Below, piece by piece: positions 45,924-54,848 of a stretch of 64,000 nucleotides of DNA; positions within the stretch are counted from its first letter, which is position 1; every line of letters starts with the position of its first letter. Made by a program: the position numbers and the translations under genes. The notes under the pieces are model-generated. The model did no database searches and was not told where the DNA came from. It saw nothing but the letters and a program-made list of their open reading frames with translations. Source of the stretch: Odoribacter sp. AF15-53 (GTDB lineage: Bacteria > Bacteroidota > Bacteroidia > Bacteroidales > Marinifilaceae); assembly GCF_003479425.1 (NCBI RefSeq), contig NZ_QUHC01000004.1, positions 1 through 64,000 of the forward strand, in the 5' to 3' direction.

Positions 45924-48900
45924 ATGAAAAAAAACGGAGAATATGACCCTCCTAAGTACGGGTCATTAAAAAAAACATGTCGGATTATGAAGGTAACTTT
46001 ACTTCTCCTTATGTTCACGATTTACCAATCTTTCGGGGCTGCATACTCCCAGCAGGTTAAATTGGATATAAGTTTGGATAACGGAAATTTCGCTCAATTC
46101 ATGGAGCAGGTGAAAAACCAGTCGGATTTTACCTTTTTCTTTAATGACGCGATGGTAATGGGATTAAAGAATATCACGTTACACATGAAACAGACAGATA
46201 TCGAGACGATTCTGAAGGAATGTCTGAAGAATTCGAATATCTCTTTTCGGATTAAAGACCACACGATCATCCTGTTCGGGAGGGACGAGAAACAACAAGG
46301 CGAGATCGTGATAAAGGGAATGGTCGTTGACGAGAGCGGTGATCCTCTACCCGGGGCGACGATAAAAGTGAAGGAGGGAAAAGAGAATGATAATAAAGGA
46401 GTTATGCGGGGGACGGTGACGGGCATAAATGGCCAGTTCTCGATAAAAGTCCCCAACATGAAAGTATTGCTGGAAATCTCATTCGTCGGTTACGAGAGCC
46501 GCTTGATTCCGGCTTCCGACTCGACAACCTTGAAAAGAGTTGTTTTAAGAGAAGAAATAAAGAGCATTGATGAGGTCGTGGTTACCGGCTATCAGAAAAT
46601 AGACCGTAAATTATTTACCGGTGCCGCGGATATCGTGAAGGGAGAGGATGCCATGGTGGAAGGTTCCAACGACATCAGCCGGATGTTACAGGGAAAAGCG
46701 GCGGGAGTTCAGATACAGAACGTGTCGGGAACTTTCGGGGCCTCGCCGAAACTGCGGGTACGGGGAGCCTCGTCCATCTATGGAAACCAGAAACCGTTGT
46801 GGGTAATTGACGGGTTGGTATTGGAAGATGTGGTTGAAATGTCCGTGGATGATCTTTCTTCGGGCGACACGGAAACCCTGATCAGTTCGGCCATCGCCGG
46901 GTTAAATGCCGATGATATCGAGTCATTCCAGATATTGAAAGATGCTTCGGCAACGGCGTTGTACGGGGCCCGGGCGATGAACGGCGTGGTCGTGATCACG
47001 ACTAAAAAAGGAAAGAAGGGAACGATGAAGGTGAATTATAGCGGGGAATTCACGGTACGTATGAAACCCTCTTATTCCCAGTTTGACATCATGGACTCTC
47101 AAGAGCAAATGATGGTTTACAAGGAAATGGAAGAGAAGGGGTGGTTAAACTACGCTTCCGTTCTGAACAGTTCCAGTGGAGGTATTTACTGGAAAATGGC
47201 GACGGCGATCAATTCCTACGATCCGGAAACCGGTTTCGGTTTACAGAATACCCCGGAGGCGAAGGCCGCTTTCTTGCGGAAATATGAAATGGCCAACACG
47301 GATTGGTTTGATATCCTGTTTCGTAACACGTTGCAACAGTCTCACTCTTTGAGTTTGACATCCGGTTCCGACAAGTCCAAATTCTACGCTTCCTTGAGTT
47401 ACTTCAATGACGGGGGCTGGACGATCGCGGATAAGGTAAATCGTTACACGGCCAACATGAACGCTTCGTTTGACATAAAGAAATGGATCACCTTGAATCT
47501 GGTAACCAACGCTTCCATCCGTATGCAGGAAGCTCCCGGGACCAACAGCCGGAGAACGAATGCCGTTTCCGGTACATTCGAGCGTGATTTTGACATCAAC
47601 CCGTTCAGCTACGCCTTGAACACCAGCCGGGCCATGCGGGCTTATGATGATGACGGGAATTACGAGTACTACATGATGAATTACACCCCGTTCAGCATAT
47701 TGAACGAGTTGGATAATAATCGTTTGAAAATAAACATGATGGATACGAAGTTCCAGGCAGAATTAGAAGTTCGTCCCTTGAAAGGTCTGGAGATAAAAGC
47801 GTTGGGGGCCGTTCGTTACGTGAAAACGACCCGTGAACACCGTATTCACGAGCAATCCAACGCGGCCGAGGCTTATCGTTCGGCGTCGAATGCCTATATC
47901 CGCAAGTACAACAAATTCTTGTACGATGACCCGGAGCGTCCCGGTTATCCCAAAGAGGTCGTTATGCCGAAGGGTGGATTCTACAACCGGAAAGAGAATG
48001 ATTTGTTGAACTACTATCAACGGGCCATGGTCAATTATAACACATCCTTTAACGGCGGGCTTCACACGTTGAACGTGATGGCCGGGGAAGAGGTGCGTTA
48101 TTCCAACCGCAAGTCCTCTTTCTTCAATGGTTTCGGTTACCAGTGGGATCGTGGTGGAGTTCCTTTCATTGATTACAGGATCATCAAACAACAGATTGAA
48201 AACGGGGTAAACTTCTACGGGATGGACGAGAATTACGATCGTTTCGTGGCCTTCTTCGCCACTGCCGGGTACAGTTACAACGATTTGTACGTGTTCAATC
48301 TAACCGGGCGTTATGACGGTTCCAATAAACTGGGAAAATCCCGTTCCGCTCGTTGGTTACCGACGTGGAACGTGAGTGGCGCGTGGCATATCTACAACGA
48401 GAAATTCATGCAGTCGGTGGAAAAGATATCCCGCCTGACCTTGCGGGCGACTTACGGTCTTACGGCCAGCATGGGTTCTTCCAGCAACTCGCTTCCCGTG
48501 TACTACAATGACGCCACTTTCCGGCCTACTCAAAGTGATAAAGAGAACATGATATACATTAGTTCGTTGGAGAATAGTGAGTTAACTTGGGAAAAGCAGT
48601 ACGAGTTCAATGTGGGGGTAGACGTGGGAGTTTTGGACAACCGGATCAGCCTGACGTTTGACGCTTACTGGCGGAAAGGGTTCGACCTGATCGGTAACAT
48701 ACGTACTTCCGGTATCGGTGGTGAGGTTTCGAAGAAGGCTAATTTTGCCAACATGAAATCGAATGGCGTGGAATTCACGTTGAACACCAAGAACTTTGAT
48801 AAGGGAGCTTTTAAATGGTCAAGTAACTTGACATTCTCCTATAACCAGAACGAGGTGACAGACCTCAAATCCCGTCCGCGGGTCATCGACTTCGTGAAAG

Positions 48901-49598
48901 CGGAAGGAAGCCCGCGGGAAGGTTACCCGGTTCGGGGTATATTCTCGATTCCTTACATGGGCTTGTCCGACGAGGGAATCCCGCGCTCTCTCAACGAGAA
49001 CGGGGAAGTTGTTACCGGGGACGTGAATTTTCAGGAGACGATCAAGATTGACTTCCTGAAATATGAAGGTCCCGTTGATCCCAAGTATTTCGGAGGCTTC
49101 GGTAACACGTTTAGTTACAGTAATTTCACGTTAAACGTGTTTGTCAATTACCAGTTTGGCAACAAGATCCGTTTGCATCGTTATTATCATTACGATTATT
49201 CCGATCTGGACGCCATGCCGAATGAATTCTCCGATCGTTGGGTGTTGCCGGGTGACGAGTTGAAAACGAACATTCCTGCTATTCTTTCCCGGCGACAATA
49301 CAAGCGCCCGAAGAACGAGTACCAGGTGGCGTACAACGCTTACAACTACTCGAACGTGCGGATAGCCGACGGTTCGTTCATCCGCCTGAAAGACATCAGC
49401 CTGGCCTATCGCTTCCCGAAACGCTGGATGAAGAGTGTCGGGTTAAGTTCCGTTCAGTTGAAATGCATGATTTCCAACGTGGCCTTGCTTTACAGGGACA
49501 AGAAGTTACACGGGCAGGATCCCGAGTTCTTCCGTTCCGGAGGTGTGGCCATGCCCGTTCCGAGACAAGTAACCTTTGCCTTGAAGGTAGGTTTCTGA
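45924..49598 (+). CDS. SusC/RagA-type TonB-dependent receptor with STN domain (locus 3)
   Basis: A 1224-residue outer-membrane receptor. A basic leader (MKKNGEYDPPKYGSLKKTCR) is followed by a signal peptide (cleavage after AAYSQ), STN domain (LDISLDNGNFAQFMEQVKNQ), regulatory-like domain (GMVVDESGDPLPGATIKVKE), a TonB-box-like stretch (IDEVVVTGYQKI), plug (LRVRGASSIYGNQKPLWVID, ALYGARAMNGVVVITT) and barrel ending ALKVGF. G+C content is clearly higher than in loci 1 and 2. SusD follows after 35 bases. The ligand is unknown, although the nearby zincin-like lipoprotein suggests a peptide or protein source. Confidence 0.94.
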   Translation: MKKNGEYDPPKYGSLKKTCRIMKVTLLLLMFTIYQSFGAAYSQQVKLDISLDNGNFAQFMEQVKNQSDFTFFFNDAMVMGLKNITLHMKQTDIETILKECLKNSNISFRIKDHTIILFGRDEKQQGEIVIKGMVVDESGDPLPGATIKVKEGKENDNKGVMRGTVTGINGQFSIKVPNMKVLLEISFVGYESRLIPASDSTTLKRVVLREEIKSIDEVVVTGYQKIDRKLFTGAADIVKGEDAMVEGSNDISRMLQGKAAGVQIQNVSGTFGASPKLRVRGASSIYGNQKPLWVIDGLVLEDVVEMSVDDLSSGDTETLISSAIAGLNADDIESFQILKDASATALYGARAMNGVVVITTKKGKKGTMKVNYSGEFTVRMKPSYSQFDIMDSQEQMMVYKEMEEKGWLNYASVLNSSSGGIYWKMATAINSYDPETGFGLQNTPEAKAAFLRKYEMANTDWFDILFRNTLQQSHSLSLTSGSDKSKFYASLSYFNDGGWTIADKVNRYTANMNASFDIKKWITLNLVTNASIRMQEAPGTNSRRTNAVSGTFERDFDINPFSYALNTSRAMRAYDDDGNYEYYMMNYTPFSILNELDNNRLKINMMDTKFQAELEVRPLKGLEIKALGAVRYVKTTREHRIHEQSNAAEAYRSASNAYIRKYNKFLYDDPERPGYPKEVVMPKGGFYNRKENDLLNYYQRAMVNYNTSFNGGLHTLNVMAGEEVRYSNRKSSFFNGFGYQWDRGGVPFIDYRIIKQQIENGVNFYGMDENYDRFVAFFATAGYSYNDLYVFNLTGRYDGSNKLGKSRSARWLPTWNVSGAWHIYNEKFMQSVEKISRLTLRATYGLTASMGSSSNSLPVYYNDATFRPTQSDKENMIYISSLENSELTWEKQYEFNVGVDVGVLDNRISLTFDAYWRKGFDLIGNIRTSGIGGEVSKKANFANMKSNGVEFTLNTKNFDKGAFKWSSNLTFSYNQNEVTDLKSRPRVIDFVKAEGSPREGYPVRGIFSIPYMGLSDEGIPRSLNENGEVVTGDVNFQETIKIDFLKYEGPVDPKYFGGFGNTFSYSNFTLNVFVNYQFGNKIRLHRYYHYDYSDLDAMPNEFSDRWVLPGDELKTNIPAILSRRQYKRPKNEYQVAYNAYNYSNVRIADGSFIRLKDISLAYRFPKRWMKSVGLSSVQLKCMISNVALLYRDKKLHGQDPEFFRSGGVAMPVPRQVTFALKVGF

Positions 49599-49633
49599 TG
49601 ATGAAAGTAGTTTTTGAATTAAACACAGAAAGT

Positions 49634-51181
49634 ATGAAAGCATATAAGATAATAACCGGAGGAATGATGTTGTTGTTTGCCTCGGCCTGTAACTCTTTCC
49701 TGGATGTAGTACCCGACAATCGTACGGTATTGGATACCCCCGAGGCGGTGAAGGAACTGTTGGTATCGGCTTACCCCGATTGTCATTATTACCACGTGTG
49801 CGAGGTGATGAGTGATAACGTTGGCGAGCGGGTTGTGACCGGGACGCACAGCCGGTCGATTCTGAACGAGGAGATGTATTACTGGGAGCCGGGATCGCAG
49901 ACCGGGCAGGACACCCCGACGTATATCTGGACCGGCTACTATAATGCCATTGCCGCGGCCAATCATGCCCTGCGGGCGATCAGGGAAGCGGGTGATACTC
50001 CCGAGTACGCGGAGGCCAAGGGTGAAGCCCTGCTTTGCCGGGCGTTCAACCATTTCTTGCTGGTGAATATATTCGCCGAGCATTACGTTCCCAACGGGGC
50101 GGAATCCATGCTGGGGATCCCCTATTGCACGGAGCCGGAAACGGTGCCCATCGTTTATTACAAGCGCAACACGTTGAAGGAGACGTACGAGTTGATCGAA
50201 AAGGACCTGTTGGAAGGATTACCGTTGATCAAGGACGAATCTTACGAGGCCCCGAAATATCACTTCACGAAAGCCGCCGCGGCCGCGTTCGCCGCTCGTT
50301 TCTACCTGTACAAGGGCGAGTGGGACAAGGTGATCACTTACGCGACCCGGGCGTTGGGTAACAATCCCGTGAAGAAAATACGCGACTTGAAAGGGAAGCA
50401 ATTTAACGTGTCGGATAAAGACTACTATCAGCAGAATTATTTCACGTCGGCCGAGCAATCCGTGATCCTGTTCGTTGGCGGTTGCAGTTGGTGGGCGCGT
50501 GATTTCAGTTCTACCAGTTTGCGTTTCGGCATGACCAAGGAACTGAGCACGGAGTTGTTGACCGAGACGGTTTGCGGGAGATCCGGTTCAAGCTGTACTT
50601 ATTACGTGTATTCGACTTACACGGCTTCTCAGGCTTGCCAGATGCGTAAATTCAAGGAGCAATTCAAGTACAATGCCGTCGGTTCGACGACCGGTAAGGG
50701 CTATTGTTTCGCCGCGTTATTATCCGGCGAAGAGGCTTTGTTGAACCGGGCGGAGGCCTACACGATGAAACACCAGTTCGACTCGGCCCTGATCGACGTG
50801 AATATCTTGTTGAAAGAACGGGTGCGGGTTAACCCGGAGGATATTAACGCCGATTTCACGCCTTATCAAGCCACGTTGGAGAAGATCAAGAACTTTTATG
50901 ATGATCTCCCGGAATTGTTCCCCGACGTGGAACCGTTCTACGCGAGCGAGATCGACGAGGATCAGATGTCCATCTTGAAATGTATCGTGGACTGGCGTCG
51001 GAAAGAGTTCTTGCAGGAGGGATTGCGCTGGTTTGACATCAAGCGCTTCCATTTACCCGTGACTCACACCTTCCGGGATTCGGACATGGCCCCGATCACG
51101 CTGGCGAAAGACGATTTGCGCCGGGCCGTGCAAATTCCCACGGAAGCCCAAGGGTTCGGCGTGGAACCCAACCCGAGATAG
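49634..51181 (+). CDS. SusD/RagB family lipoprotein (locus 3)
   Basis: A 515-residue surface lipoprotein. A longer frame begins at 49463 inside the SusC gene, but the ATG at 49634 gives the correct lipoprotein signal (MKAYKIITGGMMLLFASACN, then SFLDVVPDN). The C-terminal SusD segment reads WRRKEFLQEGLRWFDIKRF. Two cysteine-rich stretches (VGGCSWW; TVCGRSGSSC) are unusual for the family and may form disulfides at the cell surface. It is the capture partner of the preceding SusC. Confidence 0.92.
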   Translation: MKAYKIITGGMMLLFASACNSFLDVVPDNRTVLDTPEAVKELLVSAYPDCHYYHVCEVMSDNVGERVVTGTHSRSILNEEMYYWEPGSQTGQDTPTYIWTGYYNAIAAANHALRAIREAGDTPEYAEAKGEALLCRAFNHFLLVNIFAEHYVPNGAESMLGIPYCTEPETVPIVYYKRNTLKETYELIEKDLLEGLPLIKDESYEAPKYHFTKAAAAAFAARFYLYKGEWDKVITYATRALGNNPVKKIRDLKGKQFNVSDKDYYQQNYFTSAEQSVILFVGGCSWWARDFSSTSLRFGMTKELSTELLTETVCGRSGSSCTYYVYSTYTASQACQMRKFKEQFKYNAVGSTTGKGYCFAALLSGEEALLNRAEAYTMKHQFDSALIDVNILLKERVRVNPEDINADFTPYQATLEKIKNFYDDLPELFPDVEPFYASEIDEDQMSILKCIVDWRRKEFLQEGLRWFDIKRFHLPVTHTFRDSDMAPITLAKDDLRRAVQIPTEAQGFGVEPNPR

Positions 51182-51212
51182 ATGATTGTTTTAACGGTTA
51201 AACTAGAAGATC

Positions 51213-52067
51213 ATGAAAAGATATATTTTACAATTACTTGCCGGGATCATGCTGTTCACACTGGCTGCTTGCTCGGATGATGATTTGGGGCCCTCCATTT
51301 TCGATACCTCCGAGAGAGATCGAACGGAAGTGGATTTGTGGCTACTGGAAAACTTCGTGAAGCCTTATAATATAGAGATCGTGTACAAGTGGGAGGATTC
51401 CCAGACCGGTCTGGGATACAACCTCACGCCGCCGGAGGAAGGGAAGGCGTGGGAGTTGGCCCGGGCGTTGAAGACCATGTGGGTGGAGCCTTACGTGGAG
51501 GAAGGGGGGAAGACGTTCTTCAACCGGATATCTCCCAAGCAAGTGGTGTTCATCGGTTCGGCCCGTTACAACGACGACGGTTCGTTCACGCAAGGGGCCT
51601 CTGATAGCGAGCACCAGATCGTTCTTTACGCCGTGAACAATTTCTCGGAGAGCGATAGCGCGAGGTTAAAGAAATACATGTCGTCCATCCACGGTGCTTT
51701 CGCCATCGTCGCCGTCCTGACGCAGGAATTCCCGAAGGAGTACGAGTCCATCTCCGGCGGGTACGTGGAGCAGTGGAAGAACGTGAAGGCCCAAGAGGCT
51801 TACGACGCCGGGTTCATCACGCCCTACGCCATGAGCGAGCCGAATATCGACGTGGCCGAGATGGTGGCCACGATGCTTTCTTGTAGCCGGGAGGAGTGGG
51901 ACGCGTTGTTACAGAAACCGGCCACGGACGAGGCTAAAAAGATGCTGGAAGACAAGTTCGACATGATCCTGAATTATTACCAGGAGGTTTGGAATCTGGA
52001 TCTTTATTCTTTGCAGGATAGGGCGGAGAAAGCGGTTCAGAAAGTGTTACACGGTACTAATGAATAA
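51213..52067 (+). CDS. Zincin-like import-associated lipoprotein lacking the HExxH motif
   Basis: A 284-residue lipoprotein (LAACSDDD, C20) that resembles the putative zinc metallopeptidase lipoproteins of SusCD loci. The shared features are the short N-terminus with WLLENFVKPYNIEIVYKW, the LARALKTMWVEPYVEEGGKTF segment, and GFITPYAM near the end. Where relatives have a helix with HHEFAHIL this protein reads SSIHGAFAIVAVL, so the glutamate and the second histidine are missing. The later EM in IDVAEMVATML may keep the third ligand. It is probably a non-catalytic relative that binds peptide. It sits between SusD and a DUF4302 gene, with 12 bases to the next. Confidence 0.8.
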   Translation: MKRYILQLLAGIMLFTLAACSDDDLGPSIFDTSERDRTEVDLWLLENFVKPYNIEIVYKWEDSQTGLGYNLTPPEEGKAWELARALKTMWVEPYVEEGGKTFFNRISPKQVVFIGSARYNDDGSFTQGASDSEHQIVLYAVNNFSESDSARLKKYMSSIHGAFAIVAVLTQEFPKEYESISGGYVEQWKNVKAQEAYDAGFITPYAMSEPNIDVAEMVATMLSCSREEWDALLQKPATDEAKKMLEDKFDMILNYYQEVWNLDLYSLQDRAEKAVQKVLHGTNE

Positions 52068-52079
52068 AACGGAAGACCT

Positions 52080-53450
52080 ATGAGAAAATATATATATTTA
52101 TGGATTACAAGCTTGCTGCTCGTGGTGGCTTGTACCGATGATGACCGGGTGTTCTCCGAGTCGTCGGACGCGAGAGGACAGGCTTACCTGGCTAATTGCA
52201 ATAAAACCCTGAAAGCTTCCCCCGAGGGCTGGAAACTGGTATACTACCCGAAAGCCGGGACGTACGGGGGCTACACCTTCCTGTTCTCCTTCAAGGACGA
52301 GGGGCGCGTGGATATGCTGGCCGATATCGCCCGGCGGGCGGGGAATTATTCCTATAAATTGACGATGGAGGAGAGCGCGATTCTTTCTTTCGATTCTTAC
52401 AGCCCGTTGCATATCCTGGCCGATCCCCAGTACGTGAGTCTTTCCAAGGGACTGGAGGGTGATTTCGAGTTCGTGATCCGTTCCGTGGCGGACGATTCCA
52501 TAAAACTCGTCGGCAAGAAGAACCGGGTGGAAGTGGCGCTGGTTCGGGCCACGGCTGCCGATTGGGAGTCTGTCGGCAATTTACCCGCCGTGCAGGACTT
52601 GTTCACGACCGGGGCCTACGAGTTGTGGCAATTGTACGTTAACGGGGAAGAGAATGAAGGCTCGTCGATGTCCCTCGATTCCTTGTCGCACGTCTGTTCG
52701 ATCACGTACAGGAGTGACGGGGATTTGATCACCGTGTCCGTGCCTTACCTGTTGACCGACAACGGGTGTCAGTTCAGCAAGCGCGTGGAAATCGAGGGTG
52801 TTTCTTTCGACGCGTTGACATTGGTCGAGGGCACGTCCGGGAATAACCGGGCTTTCGAGTCGAATGACCCGGAGCATGCCATCCGCGTCGGTGTTGTCGT
52901 GGATATCCCGTTGAACCTGACACCGGAACAAATCCCGACTTTCGAGCAAGACCCTGGCAAACGCGCGGTCGAGTTATTCCGTTCCGAGAACAAGGATAGC
53001 AAGGGAATCAGCTGGTACAAGGTCGTGGACATGAGCGATGATTTGAAAGCTTTATGGGACGAGTTGATCGCTGATCGCCCGAACTTCAGGGAGTTCATGG
53101 TGATACTGGATTATAACGATAAAAACCCGGGAGCCTTCTCGTTCCGTTGTGTCGAGGAAGGGGTGGATAAGTATTATCGTTACGGGTTCGACACGTTTGA
53201 TATGCTGGATGGCTCGCTTGACCGCGTGGTGTTCAAGAATAGCAGCGGCTCGAAAGCGACGAATTCCTACAACCCGTCGCCTTGGGCTAACCGGGGGGAT
53301 TACACGGGACACGCTAATGTCACTTCCATGCGTAAGAATTTCTTCTTCTCCTCCAGTGGATTCACGGTGATCCGGGATTACAAGGACACGTACTGGTTCC
53401 GGAGTATCAAGAACCCGGAACAGTGGTGGAAGTTGAAAGTGGTGAATTAA
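52080..53450 (+). CDS. DUF4302 lipoprotein
   Basis: A 456-residue lipoprotein (LLLVVACTDDD, C18) with DUF4302 features at the N-terminus: LKASPEGWKLVYYPKAGTYG, GYTFLFSFKDEGRVDM, SYKLTMEESAILSFDSYSPL. DUF4302 genes accompany SusCD loci with the zincin-like lipoproteins and FecR regulation. The function is not known to me; the sequence suggests a beta-rich surface binding protein. It is probably the fourth member of the SusC-SusD operon. Confidence 0.85.
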   Translation: MRKYIYLWITSLLLVVACTDDDRVFSESSDARGQAYLANCNKTLKASPEGWKLVYYPKAGTYGGYTFLFSFKDEGRVDMLADIARRAGNYSYKLTMEESAILSFDSYSPLHILADPQYVSLSKGLEGDFEFVIRSVADDSIKLVGKKNRVEVALVRATAADWESVGNLPAVQDLFTTGAYELWQLYVNGEENEGSSMSLDSLSHVCSITYRSDGDLITVSVPYLLTDNGCQFSKRVEIEGVSFDALTLVEGTSGNNRAFESNDPEHAIRVGVVVDIPLNLTPEQIPTFEQDPGKRAVELFRSENKDSKGISWYKVVDMSDDLKALWDELIADRPNFREFMVILDYNDKNPGAFSFRCVEEGVDKYYRYGFDTFDMLDGSLDRVVFKNSSGSKATNSYNPSPWANRGDYTGHANVTSMRKNFFFSSSGFTVIRDYKDTYWFRSIKNPEQWWKLKVVN

Positions 53451-53538
53451 GCGTGTTTTTGACGGGTGTGATGCAGGTTTGGGGGGAGTTCTAAGATGAA
53501 AGCGAACTTCTACCCATTCCTTGCGTAAAACAATCAAC

Positions 53539-54759
53539 ATGAACAAAGTAAACATGATAAAAGTATTCGTTTTTTGGTTATTCTTTAGTTTTATTTCCGG
53601 GTTCGGGTATTGTGACGAGCCGGGGAAAACGGGGAATAAAAAGGGGCAAGCGGCCCCGGTTGACGGGCCGTACGTGTTATACGACAAGGCGGGCCGTGTG
53701 CGGGTGATCCGGGTGGACAAGAACGGCAAGCTGCGAGACAAGGTGTTGGACAAGATCCCGAAGAATTTCTCGCTGGATGTCGTTTCCCAGAAGGGGAACC
53801 ACCGTTTCCGGGTGAAGCTGCACCCGATCGAGCGTCCGGCCTGGAAGACGGGACAACGGGAGAAGACACTCGTTATTTCCGACCCGCACGGCGATCTGGA
53901 GAGCTTTATTTCCGTGTTGCGCAATAACGGGGTGATCGGGAAGCGTTACGAGTGGACGTACGGCAAGAACGAGGTGATTGTCATCGGTGATATCTTTGAC
54001 CGGGGGAAGGACGTGCTGCCGATCTTCTGGCTGATGTACAAGTTGGAGGAGGAAGCGCGGGAAGCCGGTGGAGCGATGGTTTTCATGCTGGGAAATCACG
54101 AGGAAATGGTGCTGCGCGGCAACTTGAAATATACCCGTGACAAGTACAAGAACCTGGCCAAGCAACTGGGCGTGGAATACACCGATTTGTGGCACGAGGA
54201 CAGCGAGCTGGGGCGTTGGCTGCGGACTCGCAACCTGATCCAGATCGTGGGCGACAACCTTTTCGTGCATGCCGGGTTGAGCAACGAGTTTACCGGGTTG
54301 GGAACTCCCGTGGAAGTGGTAAACGAGGAGGTCGGCAAATCAATATTCCTCTCCAAGAAGGAGCGGCAGGCGTTATCCGCCTTGTCCGATTCCATCTATC
54401 GCGACCGGGGACCCTTCTGGTTCCGGGGCATGGTGAAGGATGATCCGAAATACCGTCCCGTCACGGCGGAGGACGTCGACCGGATTCTGGCACGGTATGG
54501 TGTCAAACGTATCTTCGTGGGCCACACGATTTTCGATGACGTGACCCCGTTTTTCGACGGTAAGGTGGTGGCCGTGAACGTGAACAACGAGAAGAACCGC
54601 CTGGCAGGCAAGGGCAGGGGTATCCTGATCGAGGGCGGGCGTTTATATTTGATTTTCGATAAAGGTGAACCCGTGAGGTTTGCCTTTGTCGAAAATCAAG
54701 TTACAAGTTACATTCGCCTTCGGCGAGTTGCAAGTTACAAGTTGCCCGCGCTCGGGTGA
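53539..54759 (+). CDS. Exported calcineurin-like metallophosphatase
   Basis: A 406-residue phosphatase of the calcineurin-like superfamily, with a signal peptide (MNKVNMIKVFVFWLFFSFIS, cleavage near FGYC). Metal and catalytic motifs are in order: LVISDPHGD (DxH), VIVIGDIFDRG (GDxxDRG), MLGNHEEM (GNHE), LFVHAGLS and IFVGHTIFD. This set resembles ApaH/PPP-type phosphatases. A TTG start at 53521 is possible, but ATG 53539 gives a good signal peptide. The last 17 or so residues are encoded by an inverted repeat (54707-54806), so the original C-terminus may have been changed. It is probably the last gene of locus 3; its part in import is unclear. Confidence 0.85.
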   Translation: MNKVNMIKVFVFWLFFSFISGFGYCDEPGKTGNKKGQAAPVDGPYVLYDKAGRVRVIRVDKNGKLRDKVLDKIPKNFSLDVVSQKGNHRFRVKLHPIERPAWKTGQREKTLVISDPHGDLESFISVLRNNGVIGKRYEWTYGKNEVIVIGDIFDRGKDVLPIFWLMYKLEEEAREAGGAMVFMLGNHEEMVLRGNLKYTRDKYKNLAKQLGVEYTDLWHEDSELGRWLRTRNLIQIVGDNLFVHAGLSNEFTGLGTPVEVVNEEVGKSIFLSKKERQALSALSDSIYRDRGPFWFRGMVKDDPKYRPVTAEDVDRILARYGVKRIFVGHTIFDDVTPFFDGKVVAVNVNNEKNRLAGKGRGILIEGGRLYLIFDKGEPVRFAFVENQVTSYIRLRRVASYKLPALG

Positions 54760-54806
54760 GAAACTTGTAACAGACGAACCTGTAACTTGCCGAAGGCGAA
54801 TGTAAC
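54707..54806. repeat. Inverted repeat reaching into the phosphatase gene
   Basis: GTTACATTCGCCTTCGGC (54707-54724) and its exact complement (54789-54806) surround the stop codon of the phosphatase gene. Part of the right side (54772-54799) recurs at 60581-60608. It is an intergenic dispersed element, possibly also a transcription end. Confidence 0.75.
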
Positions 54807-54821
54807 CTGCAACCTGTAACT

Positions 54822-54848
54822 ATCAATAACGGCCCGGCCGTTATTGAT
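54822..54848. repeat. 27-base hairpin overlapping the acyl-CoA ligase stop
   Basis: Thirteen bases on each side of a single central base are complementary (ATCAATAACGGCC and its complement). The TAA of the minus-strand ligase gene lies inside the arm. There is no T run on either strand, so termination is uncertain. Confidence 0.7.

Noticed and set aside
49463..49633. Upstream extension of the third SusD frame
   Set aside because: It lies inside the SusC gene and would bury the lipoprotein signal; ATG 49634 gives a proper lipobox.
24057..54759. Polysaccharide utilisation loci in the strict sense
   Set aside because: No glycoside hydrolase, lyase or carbohydrate esterase is found in any of the three SusCD loci.
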